DNA from: Ananas comosus
Lineage: Eukaryota; Streptophyta; Magnoliopsida; Poales; Bromeliaceae
Assembly: GCF_001540865.1 (NCBI RefSeq)
Contig: NC_033625.1
Coordinates: 11,326,373-11,390,372, forward strand
Length of the DNA stretch: 64,000 nucleotides
Direction of reading: 5' to 3'
This document shows positions 36,749-48,964 of the stretch, piece after piece (within the stretch, counting starts at the first letter, position 1; each line of letters opens with the position of its first letter). The position numbers and the translations under genes are program-made. Under the pieces are notes generated by a model. The model saw nothing but the letters and a program-made list of their open reading frames with translations. It was not told where the DNA came from and searched no databases.

Positions 36749-37374
36749 ATGGTATTATGATTTGTGTGGAAGTTTCGACTCTATGAAATATTTATTCTAT
36801 ATGGTGCTTTGTTAATTTCTTAACTTGGTAATAGTACTATTTGATATTAAACATGAAAAATATATATTTGATATTATGCTGTTAATGTGCTTTTATGTGA
36901 TGTTTGGTTAATGATTTTGTTTATAGACGAGTTTCTAAATTGAAATTTATTTGTTATTGTATGATTTTTGATTATGTATTATGGTCTTTTTTCTATTTAT
37001 TCTTCTATGGGTTGAAATTAATTTTTTGCAATGTAATTTTTTTTCATGTTTGGTCCTTTTATTTCATTACTTATTAATATAATTAATTTACAAGTGCAAA
37101 AATTATATTTAATTATATATTAATGAAAAAATAATATTCAAATGACCACATGGGCTATTTTGGAAAAGACTATACTTTTCTGTTAGGATTATTACTAAAT
37201 TTTATAGACTGAACAAAAAGTAGTAATGCTATAAACGCCGCAATCCAGCATTACATTACTGCATTAAACCAAACGCGCTAATGTAGTATCAGTAGTAATC
37301 TCATTTAGAAATCCAAGATAGGTGGATATGTCGAAATACCATGTAATATTACATAACTCGAACCAAACGTGCCC
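36749..37374 (+). mobile_element. right part of the Harbinger-like element
   Basis: Opens with the 127-bp duplicate of 35881-36007 and ends CGAACCAAACGTGCCC followed by TAA, as expected for the right inverted end and 3-bp target site of a PIF/Harbinger element. With 34506-36007 it would form one element. It has no intact ORF. Confidence 0.5.
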
Positions 37375-37377
37375 TAA

Positions 37378-38520
37378 AGGCGGTGAATCGTTTACCGCCT
37401 AAACGATTCACTGCCTTTCTAATTTTTCACAAAAGCGGTGAATCATTCACCGCCTTCTTGAAGATTGTTTGTTAGGATTTTTTAGATTGCTAAGATTGTA
37501 TGTGATTCGTTGAAGTTTTATATAGTTGTTAGGATTATATATGGGAAATAAAAAAAAGTGAGGTTGTTAGAATTGTATGTGTATTGTTTGATCGTTATGA
37601 TTGTATGGCTAGATTATTAGGATTTTTTTGGTTAAGATTGTATGTGATTTGTTGAAATTTTTATGTGTTTGTTAGGATTATATGGGAAAATAGAAAGAAA
37701 CAATAAAAGAGAAAGACGGTGAATGATTCACCGCTTTTGTGGGAAATTATAAAGGCGGTGAATCGATTCACCGCCTTTAAGAAAAAAATTTCACTGTGGT
37801 TCCTACATGGCAAAAGGAGGGTTAGTTTGCCAATTATTTTTTTATAGTGTTATTTATCTAATTTGATAATTTTGTAGGGTATTTTGAAAAAAGTCAGTTT
37901 TTCTTTGTATTGGTTATTTTTGTTTATCTTTTGTAAGTTTACTTACCTTAGTGCACTTGAATCAAGGTTAAGAGTATCGTTTCATAGAAAAATTGTTGGG
38001 GTTTTTGGGCGACTTACCTAGAGTTTATTAATTGTAAAAATAGGCATTCAAAATTTTTTTTTGTAAAAATTAGGCTTAAACAATGAATCATTCACCGCTT
38101 TTATCAAATTTATATATATTTTCTACATCCGAACAACGAAGGATGTTCGGATGTACAACATTAAACGCTAAAGATAATTTTAACTCTTTGCGAGAGCGGT
38201 AAATAGTTTACCACATTTGAAAGCGGCGATTATTCATTGCATGAGACTAGTTTTGTAAATAAATTTATAAAGAACTATTTTTATAATTATAATATTTTTT
38301 AAGCCTATAAATAAAAAAAATTCAAAAATGTCATTTGTTATATATATATATACACACACACACACATAGTTTACCACATTTGAAAGCGGCGAATTATTCA
38401 TCGCACGAGACTAGTTTTGTAAATAAATTTATGAAGAACTATTTTTATAATTATAATATTTTTTAAGCCTATAAATAAAAAAATTCAAAAATGTCATTTG
38501 TTTTATATATATAGAGAATT
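37378..38520. repeat. palindromic CACTA-like repeats and a tandem duplication
   Basis: GGCGGTGAATCATTCACCGCC-type palindromes recur at 37378-37460, 37705-37785 and 38090, as at 19670-20735. Between them lie imperfect repeats of GTTAGGATTGTATGTGATT. A segment of about 160 bp starting TAGTTTACCACATTTGAAAG at 38206 is repeated in tandem from 38366 to about 38512. Confidence 0.55.
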
Positions 38521-39055
38521 AGGCTACTATACTATCTAATATCTATAGTACCGGAGCTCCGGTACTATAGTCTTGTTTTTGATCTTAGGGTGTTCAAATT
38601 AATGATCCACATCGTTAAATATGATCTAGGATATATGAAGTTCTTAGGAATAAAATTTTAGTTTTTTTTGACATCGTTTACTTAGTAAATAAATTATGTC
38701 AAAATGGACGATGGAAATTGAATAATCTTTAAAATTTGAGCATAGGACTTTTAAATTCAAGATCAAGAATGTTAATCTTAATCTAGATAGTTTAAAGTAT
38801 TTTCTATCAAAATTTGAAGAAATTTAGATTCTTCTACACCGTTAAACTCCAAACTCGCCTAGCCATTGAAAATTGACAATTTTGAAATGGTTTGATCATA
38901 AAGTAAACTATGTCGAAAAAATATAAAATTTTATTTCTAAAAACTTTAAATACCCTAGATCAGTTTTAACGGTGTGGATCATTGATTTGAGCACCCTAAG
39001 ATTGAAAACAAGACTATAGTACCGGAGCCCCGGTACTATAGATAGTATAGGAGAC
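38521..39055. mobile_element. long-TIR MITE with ACCGGAGCTCCGGT palindrome
   Basis: About 100-bp inverted ends. The left reads CTACTATACTATCTA then ATAGTACCGGAGCTCCGGTA; the right is its reverse complement with few changes. Each end carries its own palindrome. It is flanked on both sides by TA/CT microsatellite. It has no ORF. The length of the ends resembles Mutator-type or Micron-like MITEs. Confidence 0.7.
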
Positions 39056-39056
39056 T

Positions 39057-39142
<86 letters not shown>

Positions 39143-39222
39143 AAAACGAGACTATAGTACCGGAGCCCCGGTACTATAGATAGTGTAGGAGACTAGCTCT
39201 CTCTCTCTCTCTATATATATGA
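39056..39222. repeat. CT and AT microsatellites with a duplicated MITE end
   Basis: (CT)n then (AT)n at 39056-39140. A second copy of the MITE right end follows (39141-39196), and then (CT)n(AT)n again, so end plus microsatellite were duplicated as a unit. Confidence 0.85.
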
Positions 39223-39701
39223 AGATATGGGGTATTACACTTGCTCTCACTTTCCTTTTCTATCTATCGAATGCGTAGCGTTCGTGAGAACAACGTACTC
39301 TTCTTCTTTTTCTTCCTCCTCTTCTTTTTCCTTTTTTTTTAGTTGGCGGAGTGGATTTTAGGCAGCCGCCACCATAGTTGAGGCGGGAGGGAGGGTGGAA
39401 CTCTCGTCGACAAATCCTCCCAGTTTGCATCCCTATTAATGCACCCTTTTTTTTTCTCACTTATACTTCTTTTTTAGAAGTATTTGTATTATAAAGTTTT
39501 TTATATAACAACGTGTTAACAAAGTGCACTAATTCCAGTGTGGACTCTGATGCTGTTTGGGACCTCTATGAGGGCTTTGATTTTTTGAGTTTGAGGTAGA
39601 GAGAGATAAATAAGAGGAATAGATAGAGAGAAGAAAATCTTTAAAGATTTAAGGCCCAGGGTATATTAACTAATAAAGAGAGAGAGTGGTAGAGAGAAGC
39701 A
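39223..39701 (+). promoter_or_regulatory. upstream region of the sterol reductase gene
   Basis: The stretch between the microsatellite and the start codon includes a pyrimidine-rich run (39300-39340), a GC-rich block (39345-39400) and GA-rich 5' leader sequence. TATA-like candidates are AGATAAATAAG near 39604 and GGTATATTAAC near 39660. Neither can be chosen from sequence alone. The transposon begins only about 480 bases upstream, so the promoter is short or uses MITE sequence. Confidence 0.4.
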
Positions 39702-42700
39702 ATGCAGCTAGACGCTGCCATGCTCGTCGCTGCCTTGATCCCTTCTTGGAGTTCTGTAAGTTTTTCACGCCCGCACATTTCTCTCACTTTTCTTTCTTTC
39801 TCACCCTATATCTTTGTAAAGAAACCAACCAAATGACCAATTATTTACCCTCTGTAGGTGCTACTGCTGGCATCATACCTGGTATACTTGGCCGTCGCCG
39901 GAACAATCCTCCCAAGCAAGATTGTCCCTGGAGCCCTCCTCTCCGATGGGTCTCGCCTCCACTACCGCTGCAATGGTCTCTTCCTTCTTCTTCTCCTCCT
40001 GCATCCATTATTACCTATTCATGTTATGTTAGCCTTTTTCACGTGCCGCTCTTATTTCCTTTTGTTTGGGCGAACCCGAATACCATTTCAATAATTCATT
40101 TCGAGATCTTGGCTGTGCATTAGGGATGTAGCATAATGAATAAGATGTTCGTTAAGTTGTTCTTAAGAAAAAGATGCATACCTCGGACGGTGGATGGATA
40201 CGAAAATTTGTGCTCTTTTTGAGGAAGAAAGTAGCAATGAGATGGATCTTGCTTCTGAGGATGGCAATGTTAACAACATGTTTGGTATTAGTTTTCAGTT
40301 TTCCTAAAGTATTGAAATAAGCTGTTTCTTCTGCACAACTTGAAGGAAATTTTGAGGAATTTTCTGAAAATGTAAATTCTTATAATTGTTTACAATTAGG
40401 ATTCATCTTAGACCATTTAAATTGCTGTATGATTCATTTTGGACCATTTGGATTGCTTTATTGATCCAAAATGCCATTGGACAAAATGATATCTGCAATC
40501 GTTAAGAGCTTGCGTGGTTGTTTGAAACGGCAAATGGTGAAAAACAAGCATCTAAATGGCATTGGTGGAGTTAAGTTGCCTGGTACGAGATCTAATGGTG
40601 GAATACAAAGTACAAAGTAATTCTTGATTTTGTGGATCATAGAAATCCCTATTCTAAGATTATCAATAAGTCCATGTGGTTGAATAGTTATCACTATTTT
40701 ATGATGCATACATTATTTTAAAGGAGCAGGTGTCATAAACAGTACTACGAGGATCTTGAGAAAATGCTAAGGGTTGCAAAAATACCGACAGGTGAAATAG
40801 TCTTTGGAAGTAACTATCATTTAGATGTCTGACTAAATTGTTTTGATGCAATTATTGTTTTTTTTTTTTAGTATCTTGCTTTGAATGAGAAACGGTCATA
40901 CCATAGAGAAACCATGACGCTGAACTGTAGTAAGAGGACGCATGTTTTTCATTTGTAAATCAGAAATCATCTTTATCTAGGCAGTGATTACAGCCAAGTT
41001 ATCAATTTCTATTCCCTTAAAAGAAATTAAGGCTTTGTTTGAATGTCGGAATAAGTTATCCAAGAATAACTTATTCGGTATAACAATTTCTAGTATGATT
41101 GTAAGTAGGAAGTTTTAATTTTTAGTTCTAGAAAACTCTTGCTATTCATGACTTGGTAGGACAACATATTTCACGTATGAGGTGATTTATCTTATTCTTA
41201 ATAAATGTCTTGAAAGCCGAATGTGATCTTACATTCGAAGTATTTGATCACACTTCTCATCATCGAAATGTATAAATTTCTTTAGTAAATCAAGAGGATA
41301 TAGCGAACAAGATATTCATGCATCCAAATAGGCTTTAAGGTGGTTATTGTTGACATTTTGCTACTCTTAAATTAAGACAACATTCTGTGCCAGCAGAAAG
41401 AAAGAGGAAACTCTCAGAAAGTGGCTAAAAACTTATTTGACTCTTGTAAACTATCATCATTAGCAATTGATATTTGAGATGCTTTGTTTGGATTATTTGT
41501 TCTTAAAGAAAAACATTGAACTGATGAGAATTGGATAATGTTCTCAAATGAACATTGTTGGATACATTGACTTAGATGGTTCAAGTTAAACCTACATCCA
41601 TGGTGTAGTATGGTTTCAAAGCTCCTATAAGATGAAAGAACTAGAAGCAGCAGTGACTTCCCCAATTCAAGCTCTCTCTCTACTCTTAACTGCACCATAT
41701 TTTCACATACAAAAGGAAGGCATCAAACAAAATCTTTGAGGATCGTACTTATTGGCCTATATGCACATTACTGACACCAATTGTAACGTTTGCTGAGACC
41801 CAACAACAACTGATTTTATTCCTTTTCCTCTTAGCCGGGTGTGTAGTCCCTATGACCCAGAGGCCCTTCTAACAGTTTTCTAGTTCATCAGATTACAATA
41901 TATTGACGACAAAAGGGTTTGGTGATTGCGTACATCTTACTGGTTGCTAAAGTTAATTATGTAGTTATTTGTATTTTCATTTGACAACATGAATATTGGA
42001 TTTGAAACATGACTTCTCATCTCTGCAGTTCTCAAATGTTCAACTTAAACTTTGCTCTAAGTAACGCGTTGAACACATTCCATATTGTGATAATTTAATA
42101 TGATGAAAGTGACTTGAAAAATGTTTTCTTGAATAAGTTCTAAAGTAACTAAGAAACTAAATACTTCTATAATTGCAAAATTCTCAGTGATCTTATGTCA
42201 AGTCAATAATTGATGTAATATCATTTTCTCATTTATTCAACAGTGTTTTTTCATTCTCAGGTTTAGTATCACTCTTTTTGTTGCTGGTGCTTACAGCAAC
42301 TGGAGTTTATATGGGATGGATATCTCCTACGGTAATTGTCTTCAGATTCTTACGAATGATTATCTATCTATAAAGAATTATCTAAGCATCAATAATCAGT
42401 TCACAAGATCTGCAACATCTGCTTCTTTGGAACTCTTCCATAACAGTTTCTGGAAGTTCCTCTATTCTGTTGCTTTTGTATGTTATTTTTGTGAAGATTT
42501 TATTATTCTCAGGTTGTTTGCCAGAATCTATTATATCTTTCAATTAAAAAGTGTGGTCCTGTTCTGAGTCTACTTTTATGAAAGTTCAGGTACTTCTCAA
42601 ACATTTTTCAAATGTTGTTGTCTCCTTATAAAGTTTCACTTAAAATTGAAGACGGATAGCCATACTAACTGCTTGCACGAACATCCTCTCTTTGGTTCGT

Positions 42701-45700
42701 TGGTCTTTGCTCTTGTACCTACTACTGAGAAACAGAGAGATGTCTGTACAGCACTTAGATGTCTGTGCAGGAGTCAAGTTATTTTTTTCTCCTTTTGCTT
42801 CCATGAAGGTGCATATTCTTGCTGACTGATCTTCTAAAATTTCTGCTTACTAATGTCATACTCTCTTTAGCCATAGATAGCAGACGGAAGTGCAGATCTG
42901 ACCGAGGTTTTTTTTTTTCCCAATGATATTTGAAGCATGGTGGCACCTATTCATCACTGGCTGCACTATGATAGCTATTGCCGTACTATTCTTTGTGTCT
43001 GACTTCTGACGAGACAACCTATAAACATTTTTGATTAAATCCAACATTAGTAATCCTGCTTCAATTGAGAAAGATTGTCTAAAGCTTCTTCATCATGAAA
43101 GCCACAAATAGCACTCAGTTTAGCCCATTGTAAAAGCATAGGACTTTCCTAGTACGTTCACAGATTTCATTATCTGACGTTGCTTGACCTACTTTGTGGA
43201 TTACAGAGGTAGAATGTCATTTACAATTGACTCTTCAGTGAAAAATGCTAAGTGTTATTGTTCATTTGCCTTTATGCGTATCAGAGCTGTTAATATTCAT
43301 TCAGCTGCATACTTAGATTATTAAGTTCTTGTTGTGCCAATGAACACTTATTTTACAGTTGACTATGATTTCTATGTTAGAACATATTTATTATGGAGTA
43401 AAAATTTGTTTCTGAATTGCAGGCTATCGCTGATAAGGGAGTTGAGCTATTATCGGCAACTTTTATCTTCAGCCTCTTTGTAAGTTCATTTAGTGTAAAC
43501 TATATATTCTCATCTTTTAGCACTGGCGGCGTTTCTCATGCGTAAATTGTAACTGCATGACATTTTCACCATTAGGAAGAAGGGACATGTTGTAATTGGA
43601 TTGTATTCATGAAAAGGGAAGTTGTTACTTACAACAGATCCTGGTGTGGAGAGCCAAATGTGCTCTAGAATGTGGTCTCTTTGATTTTTTCACTCTAAAT
43701 TGCATATGAGGATCTTTCATTGAGGCTGACTAAATTTATCTAAACAATTCATATATATATGCCTCTGAATTTCATGGTCTCGTACTATAGTATTACTCAC
43801 ATGTATGATAGAAGAACTAAATTGGAGTTACAAACATGATAGACATGTATTTCCATTTGATTGGTCTTTTTTAACCTTCATATGTTCACTACCACATGGT
43901 GCATTTGCTAACACGTACAATATTAATTACTCTTCATAATAGAGTTATTTTTTCTGAGACATCATGGTAATTTGGCAATTGCTTGCCTGCTATCTACCTT
44001 TCAATATTTCCAATATTTTATACAGATTATAGAGTTTAAGATAATAAAAGGGTTAAATGTACCAGAACCACCTCAACTTTCGACTGTTTGCGCATAGCCA
44101 CCCAAACTTTGAAAAATTAACCATCTAGATCTATAGCTTATAAATTTCAGGTGACTAATGTTAGCCAAATGGTCAAAAAATAAAAAGGAACAAATGCTAT
44201 TGATGGATGACAGGATGAGTCTTCACGATGTCCAAAATCACTATTTTAGGGTACTATTGACTATAATTATCCTACTTAACTTTTAACAATCAAATAATAA
44301 AAAAATAATTTCTTTTATCACGACACTGAATTTTAACATCACAAAGAACTTTTCTATATTTTTGGCATGTATCTTTATTATTTCTTAGCCATTTAGCTAG
44401 TGGTAGTCACTTCAAATTTATAAAATGTATACTTGGTTAATTACAAAAGTTTGAAAGTTTGAATGGATATATATATATTTTTAAAATTTTAGATGACTAT
44501 CTATAAATAGGCGAAAGTTCAAGTGGTTCCAGTGCATTTAATCTGTATCAAAATATTAAAGATGGTCGTCCATCAGCCCTCAAAGGCCTGTTATAGGCAT
44601 TATGATATAAAATCATATTGCCATCATAACTCCCAAATTTCATTACAAGTTTTATAAGTATTTTCTATCCATGCTTTCCCAATAAGCTGTCATAACTATT
44701 CGACAACAAGGGCACAGTTAGTAAAAAGTACCTTAGGTCCATGAAGTTGCCGGGGCCCAGGGTGCATAAAATCCAAATATGCACTTGTATATCATTTTAA
44801 CATGATAAAATTATCCTACATTCCTCTTGACTGGGGCAATCATCTCAAGGTTTCATAACTTTCTGGGCTTGTTTGTAAGTGATTATGTTGCTCAAAGAAA
44901 GGCTGTAGCCCTGAGCATAGCTTGTTTGTCCGGTTTGAGGTCTCAACTGATTTGTTCAGAACCAACGCAAGTTCTGTCTAGCGTGGTAAGCCTCAGCCTC
45001 GTTTGGATAAGCCGGCTCAGGCCTGATTAGTGGACCTTAGGCCAAAATTGTGCTTGTTATGAGCCTGGCACAGTTGGGTCCTATGTCGTCTTGCTCACAG
45101 AAAATTTTTTAACTACTCGTATATTTTGTCCCTGGAAAGTTCACTGCAACTTAGTTATGAGCTAAGAGGAATAGCTTTTAAGCTATTTCAATCTATAACA
45201 CATTATCATTTTCATAGGCAATTTTGGTGTCCACCTGTTGTTTGCATGGTAAATTGCACTATTAGTTCCTAAATGTTAGTTCAAATTTCACTTTGATCCT
45301 CAAACTTGAGGGCAACATTGGAAACCCTTGAACTTTTAGATGTCTTTCACTTCATTCCTTGCTTTGGAAGAAGAATTATTGTGTGCACTCATTTCACCTG
45401 TACATCTGTGCGGCAAGAATCCTTCAGCCCTTTATCCTTCTAGTACTTTCGAAACAACAATCTAATTTTTAAGTAGAGAAAATGCTGCTACTGGGTGGTA
45501 TGATTTAAATATGAGATAAGATCATTGGTCGATAGATAATAGTGCATGGATGTACAGATGCACGGGGAGTAATTATTTTTGCTATAACAGTAAATAAAAG
45601 CAAGGATTAAAGTAAAACACTTTCAAAAAGTTTAGGTCATCGATTGTTGAGCTTAAAAACCAAAGCGAAACATAGATAAAATTTGGTGAGTACTTGTGCA

Positions 45701-48681
45701 ATTTAACTATTCTTGGCGTACAGCTATATCATACCATCATGAATAGAGACTTAATATAGAAGCCCTTGGTGCTACTGTAATGCATACACTGATAAGCTAA
45801 TGTCCAAGTAATAACATTTCTTACTGGTGAAATGCTTAATCTAAAGAAGCTAGTAATTTTTACTGGCCTGAGTAGCAATCTTTTGTGTGATCTGTAACTA
45901 TAAAATTAGGCCGCATTATTTTTTTTTGAAAATAAAAAAGTAGTTGCTTTCAAGTTTTTGTTTTTTATTGCCAACCGACTACCTTAGATTAGAGGATTGC
46001 AAGCAATTCACCATCCCCTTCTATACTATTTTGTATAGAAATTCTATTTGAGAAAAAAAAAACCAGCAACAATGCCAAACGAGGCCTTAGTTTCTTTTGT
46101 TATTTCAGGTTTCTTTCGTTCTTCATGCTGGTGGCTCCAGATCCCATAACCAGAGTTCCTCTCTGAAGCCTTATGTTACTGGAAACTTCATACATGATTG
46201 GTACTTCTAAAGAACTTATGTGTTAGTTTGTATTCTTCCTTGTTGAAGAACTGGGAATAATTTTCACACTCTTCAAGAAAATCTATGCACTAAAAGTTCC
46301 TCTCTGAAGCCTCATGTTACTGGAAACTTCATACACGATTGGTACTTCTAAAGATCTTCGTGTGTCTTAGTTTCTAACCTTCCTTGTTAAAGAATTGAGA
46401 ACCATTTTCACACTCCTCAAGAAGATGATAGTATTTAATCTTTTTTTATTCAACATTTTATCCAAGCTTTAAACACTGCCTCTTGTTTTTGATATTGGGA
46501 AGGCCAAGAAGTTATTTTTCGAATTTACCTTAATGTTTGTTTACCTGGATTCCTGATTTCTTGTAAATTGAAAATCTCATGATAGAGGCCTTTTACTTGG
46601 ACAGTTTGTTTGAACCATTCTATGGTGCCTGCCCATCTTTTATATCCGATTTATGTAGTCAAAGTTTCTACCACTCTTGTATTTATGGGACAAATTCATT
46701 GTGACTGGCCATAAACAACAACTTTTTTAATAAGCAAGTACCCTTCTCGTTAATTCACTGTGATACTTTGCGTCAGAACCTATTGTCAGTTTCCAATTTT
46801 TACGCTGAAATCAAAAGTTCTTTATCTTGCATTACAAGTATAGAAAATTATGTTGTAAGCTGTTTCATTTGTATTAATTTCTGGATGCATTGAAATTTAA
46901 AGCATAGAAACTAATGTTGGTTTTTGTGACTCATAGGTGGTTTGGAGTACAGCTTAATCCTCATTTTATGGGTGTTGACCTCAAGTATGTGAACCATTCC
47001 TTACTTCATAGAGTGTCATTTCCTGACTACTTCTTAGGATGTGAAAAATGCATGTCTAAGTTATATCTTTTTTTTTTAATCATTATATGCATGCTGTTTA
47101 CTACTATTGAACTCTAGAAGAACAGTAGTGATGTGTGTTGGTGTGCGATTTTCATTCTTAACTCTTTTGCTTCTTTGACCATTCTGATAACAAAATCTTT
47201 GCCGCAAATAGTAAACTTAACCTAACACAGTCCAACTAATTCATTAAGGGCATGACAAATTGTCTACAATACCTATCAATACTTCCTGGTCTTTGACCTG
47301 CCGTGAACTCGACAATAGTTGGAACTTATGATATAAACCATGAGTGAGATAGGTCAATGATATGAAAGTAAATTAGCCTGCTGTATCTTCTAGGTTGTAG
47401 GGTATGCAGTCTGTAAATAAGAGTGCTGTAAATGCTTTCTATTAACGTGTTTCAGTCAAAACAACATCTGAAACCCGAAACAAAACTTCGTTTCTGGAGA
47501 TTCAGCCAAAACTGATCCATTTCTCCTTTGTTTTGTGTTTGATCAGCTTATATACATATAATGCAGTCCCAATGGAACTTTATTTATATGAAAAATATAA
47601 AAATTTCTTTTTGTTGTATTTTATTGGTTTTTTGTAGAATCAAGTCTAAATAGCTCTGCGCAAGATCAGTTTCAAAAGGTGGATTTTACACAATCTACCT
47701 TGCCTGGCAATAAAAGTCTTTAATAACATTTAGGTTACCCCAAGCTAATACTTGGACCTGATATCAACTGTGTGGAGCCTACTAACTTGAGCTTTGAGTT
47801 CAAGTGCCCAGTACGAGTTAGGCTGATTTCTGATGAAGATGTTATGAAATGTGATCGAAAGGAGCTTCATTGATTGATTTATTTATTTTTTTGAGAGAGA
47901 AGTAGTGACTAGATGCCTCAACCCACTTCATTCATTTGGATGATGAATTGAGCTAGAAATAGGCTCTTAGGAAAGAGCAAGGAAAACAGAGTAAAACAAA
48001 AGAAATGGAAATTGGAAAAAGCAAAACAAATTAAAACAAATTCAAAGCTAAAGCAAAACAAATTAGGGAAAACAGAGAGCTAGATCACAAAAGCACTGTA
48101 GTTCTTCGTTTTGTTGAATTATGCTCTAATCTTTCCAAGTGTTATTTACTAGTTATGGGAGTTCAGCAATGGTGTGTTGGCTTTGTCAGAATATACCGTT
48201 GGAATATTTAGAAGTGTCTTCTTTTCTCTTCCTAAAGCATGCTTCTCATATCTACTGGTTCTTTTTTTTTTTTCGAACCAATTTGCAGTTAGTAATAAGA
48301 GCTACTCAGGTCTCTCCACAGTGTAATTTTTAAGTAACTTATATGCAACTAACGTATGGAGGCTTCCTAGAGATAAGAGTTGATAAAGCATATTGTAATT
48401 TCTCTAGGGTATCTAACTTCTTTGTAGGTTCTTTTTTGTAAGAGCTGGAATGACGGCGTGGTTATTTATCAATCTCTCTCTGTTGGCAAAGAGCTATTTA
48501 GCTGGCACTGCGAACCTTTCAGTCTTTCTCTACCAGCTTTTCTGTGCGGTATTGCATGATCAACTTTTCATTCTTATAGAATTTGATGTCATCTCAAGTT
48601 ACTGACATACATATTTGTCTCTTCTCCTATGTAGCTGTACATTATAGACTACTTTGTTCATGAGGAGTTCATGACCTCCAC
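39702..48681 (+). CDS. FK: delta14-sterol reductase (FACKEL/ERG24 family), 5' eight exons
   Basis: Reduces the C14-C15 double bond of 4,4-dimethyl sterol intermediates after CYP51 in plant sterol synthesis; an NADPH-dependent membrane enzyme of the endoplasmic reticulum. Exons: 39702-39755, 39858-39975, 42261-42331, 43423-43479, 46109-46200, 46937-46984, 48428-48548, 48635-48681. All introns are GT...AG, the phases fit and there are no stops. The 202 codons read MQLDAAMLVAALIPSWSS, then YLVYLAVAGTILPSKIVPG, LLSDGSRLHYRCNG, ADKGVELLSATFIF, LKPYVTGNFIHDWWFGVQLN, KFFFVRAGMTAWLFINLSLL and IDYFVHEEFMTS. Order and motifs match plant FACKEL; DWWFG.QLNP is the first family signature. Several hydrophobic stretches fit membrane segments. 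Plant homologues have about 370 residues; the C-terminal half with the SGxWGxxRHxNYxGD signature is not found. The last exon ends in split codon AC with donor GTAAGC, so an exon 9 is expected. ATG 39702 aligns with the usual start. Confidence 0.93.
41031..41335. mobile_element. probable Tourist-like MITE in intron 2
   Basis: Ends GGCTTTGTTTGAATG and CATCCAAATAGGCTT are partly inverted, with TAA on both sides (41028-41030, 41336-41338). The match of the ends is only moderate. Confidence 0.5.
44050..44543. mobile_element. MITE in intron 4
   Basis: Inverted ends of about 30 bp: GGGTTAAATGTACCAGAACC on the left, and GGTTCCAGTGCATTTAATC on the right as its near complement. AT-rich, no ORF and no clear target duplication. 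Probably an old Mutator-type MITE. Confidence 0.65.
45250..45704. mobile_element. possible second MITE in intron 4
   Basis: Ends TAAATTGCAC and GTGCAATTTA are exact inverted repeats of 10 bases. Similarity continues weakly inward (TTTCACTTTGATCC against AACCAAAGCGAAA). No ORF. Confidence 0.5.
46154..46425 (+). repeat. tandem duplication of the 3' part of exon 5
   Basis: Two copies with a period of 141 bases (46154-46294 and 46295 to about 46425). Each contains the coding block for SSLKP(Y/H)VTGNFIHDW, the GT donor and about 90 bases of intron. The first copy is the end of exon 5. The second lies in intron 5 and keeps the coding block open in the matching frame, but has no acceptor that would keep the frame. 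Confidence 0.88.
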
Positions 48682-48964
48682 GTAAGCATCATTCATTTGA
48701 CCTCTTTCAATTAGCGCAGTAATATATATTGCTATTTTTTGTTGGTTTTTATTCTATTTTCTTTAAAATAGATGTACAAATTGCAGTAGATTTCTCTCTA
48801 CAAAAGTAAACAATATAGTGAAGGATTTTCTTACAAAATAGATGCTTAAAAACTTTGTGGATAAACTGTATGTCATGCCTCGTGGCTCATATGTGAAACC
48901 TTTTGTATAGTAAGCAACGAAAAACGTATTTTTTTTAAAAAACCAAATGACTAAACCAAATGAC
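48682..48964 (+). other. start of intron 8, unassigned
   Basis: Follows the exon 8 donor GTAAGC. AT-rich, no coding exon found. From 48965 on it is filled by LTR sequence. Confidence 0.6.

Noticed and set aside
47870..48105. Possible LINE or SINE remnant in intron 6 (A-rich tail-like sequence next to GAGAGAAGTAGTGACTAG)
   Set aside because: No coding motif or target duplication; too weak to call.
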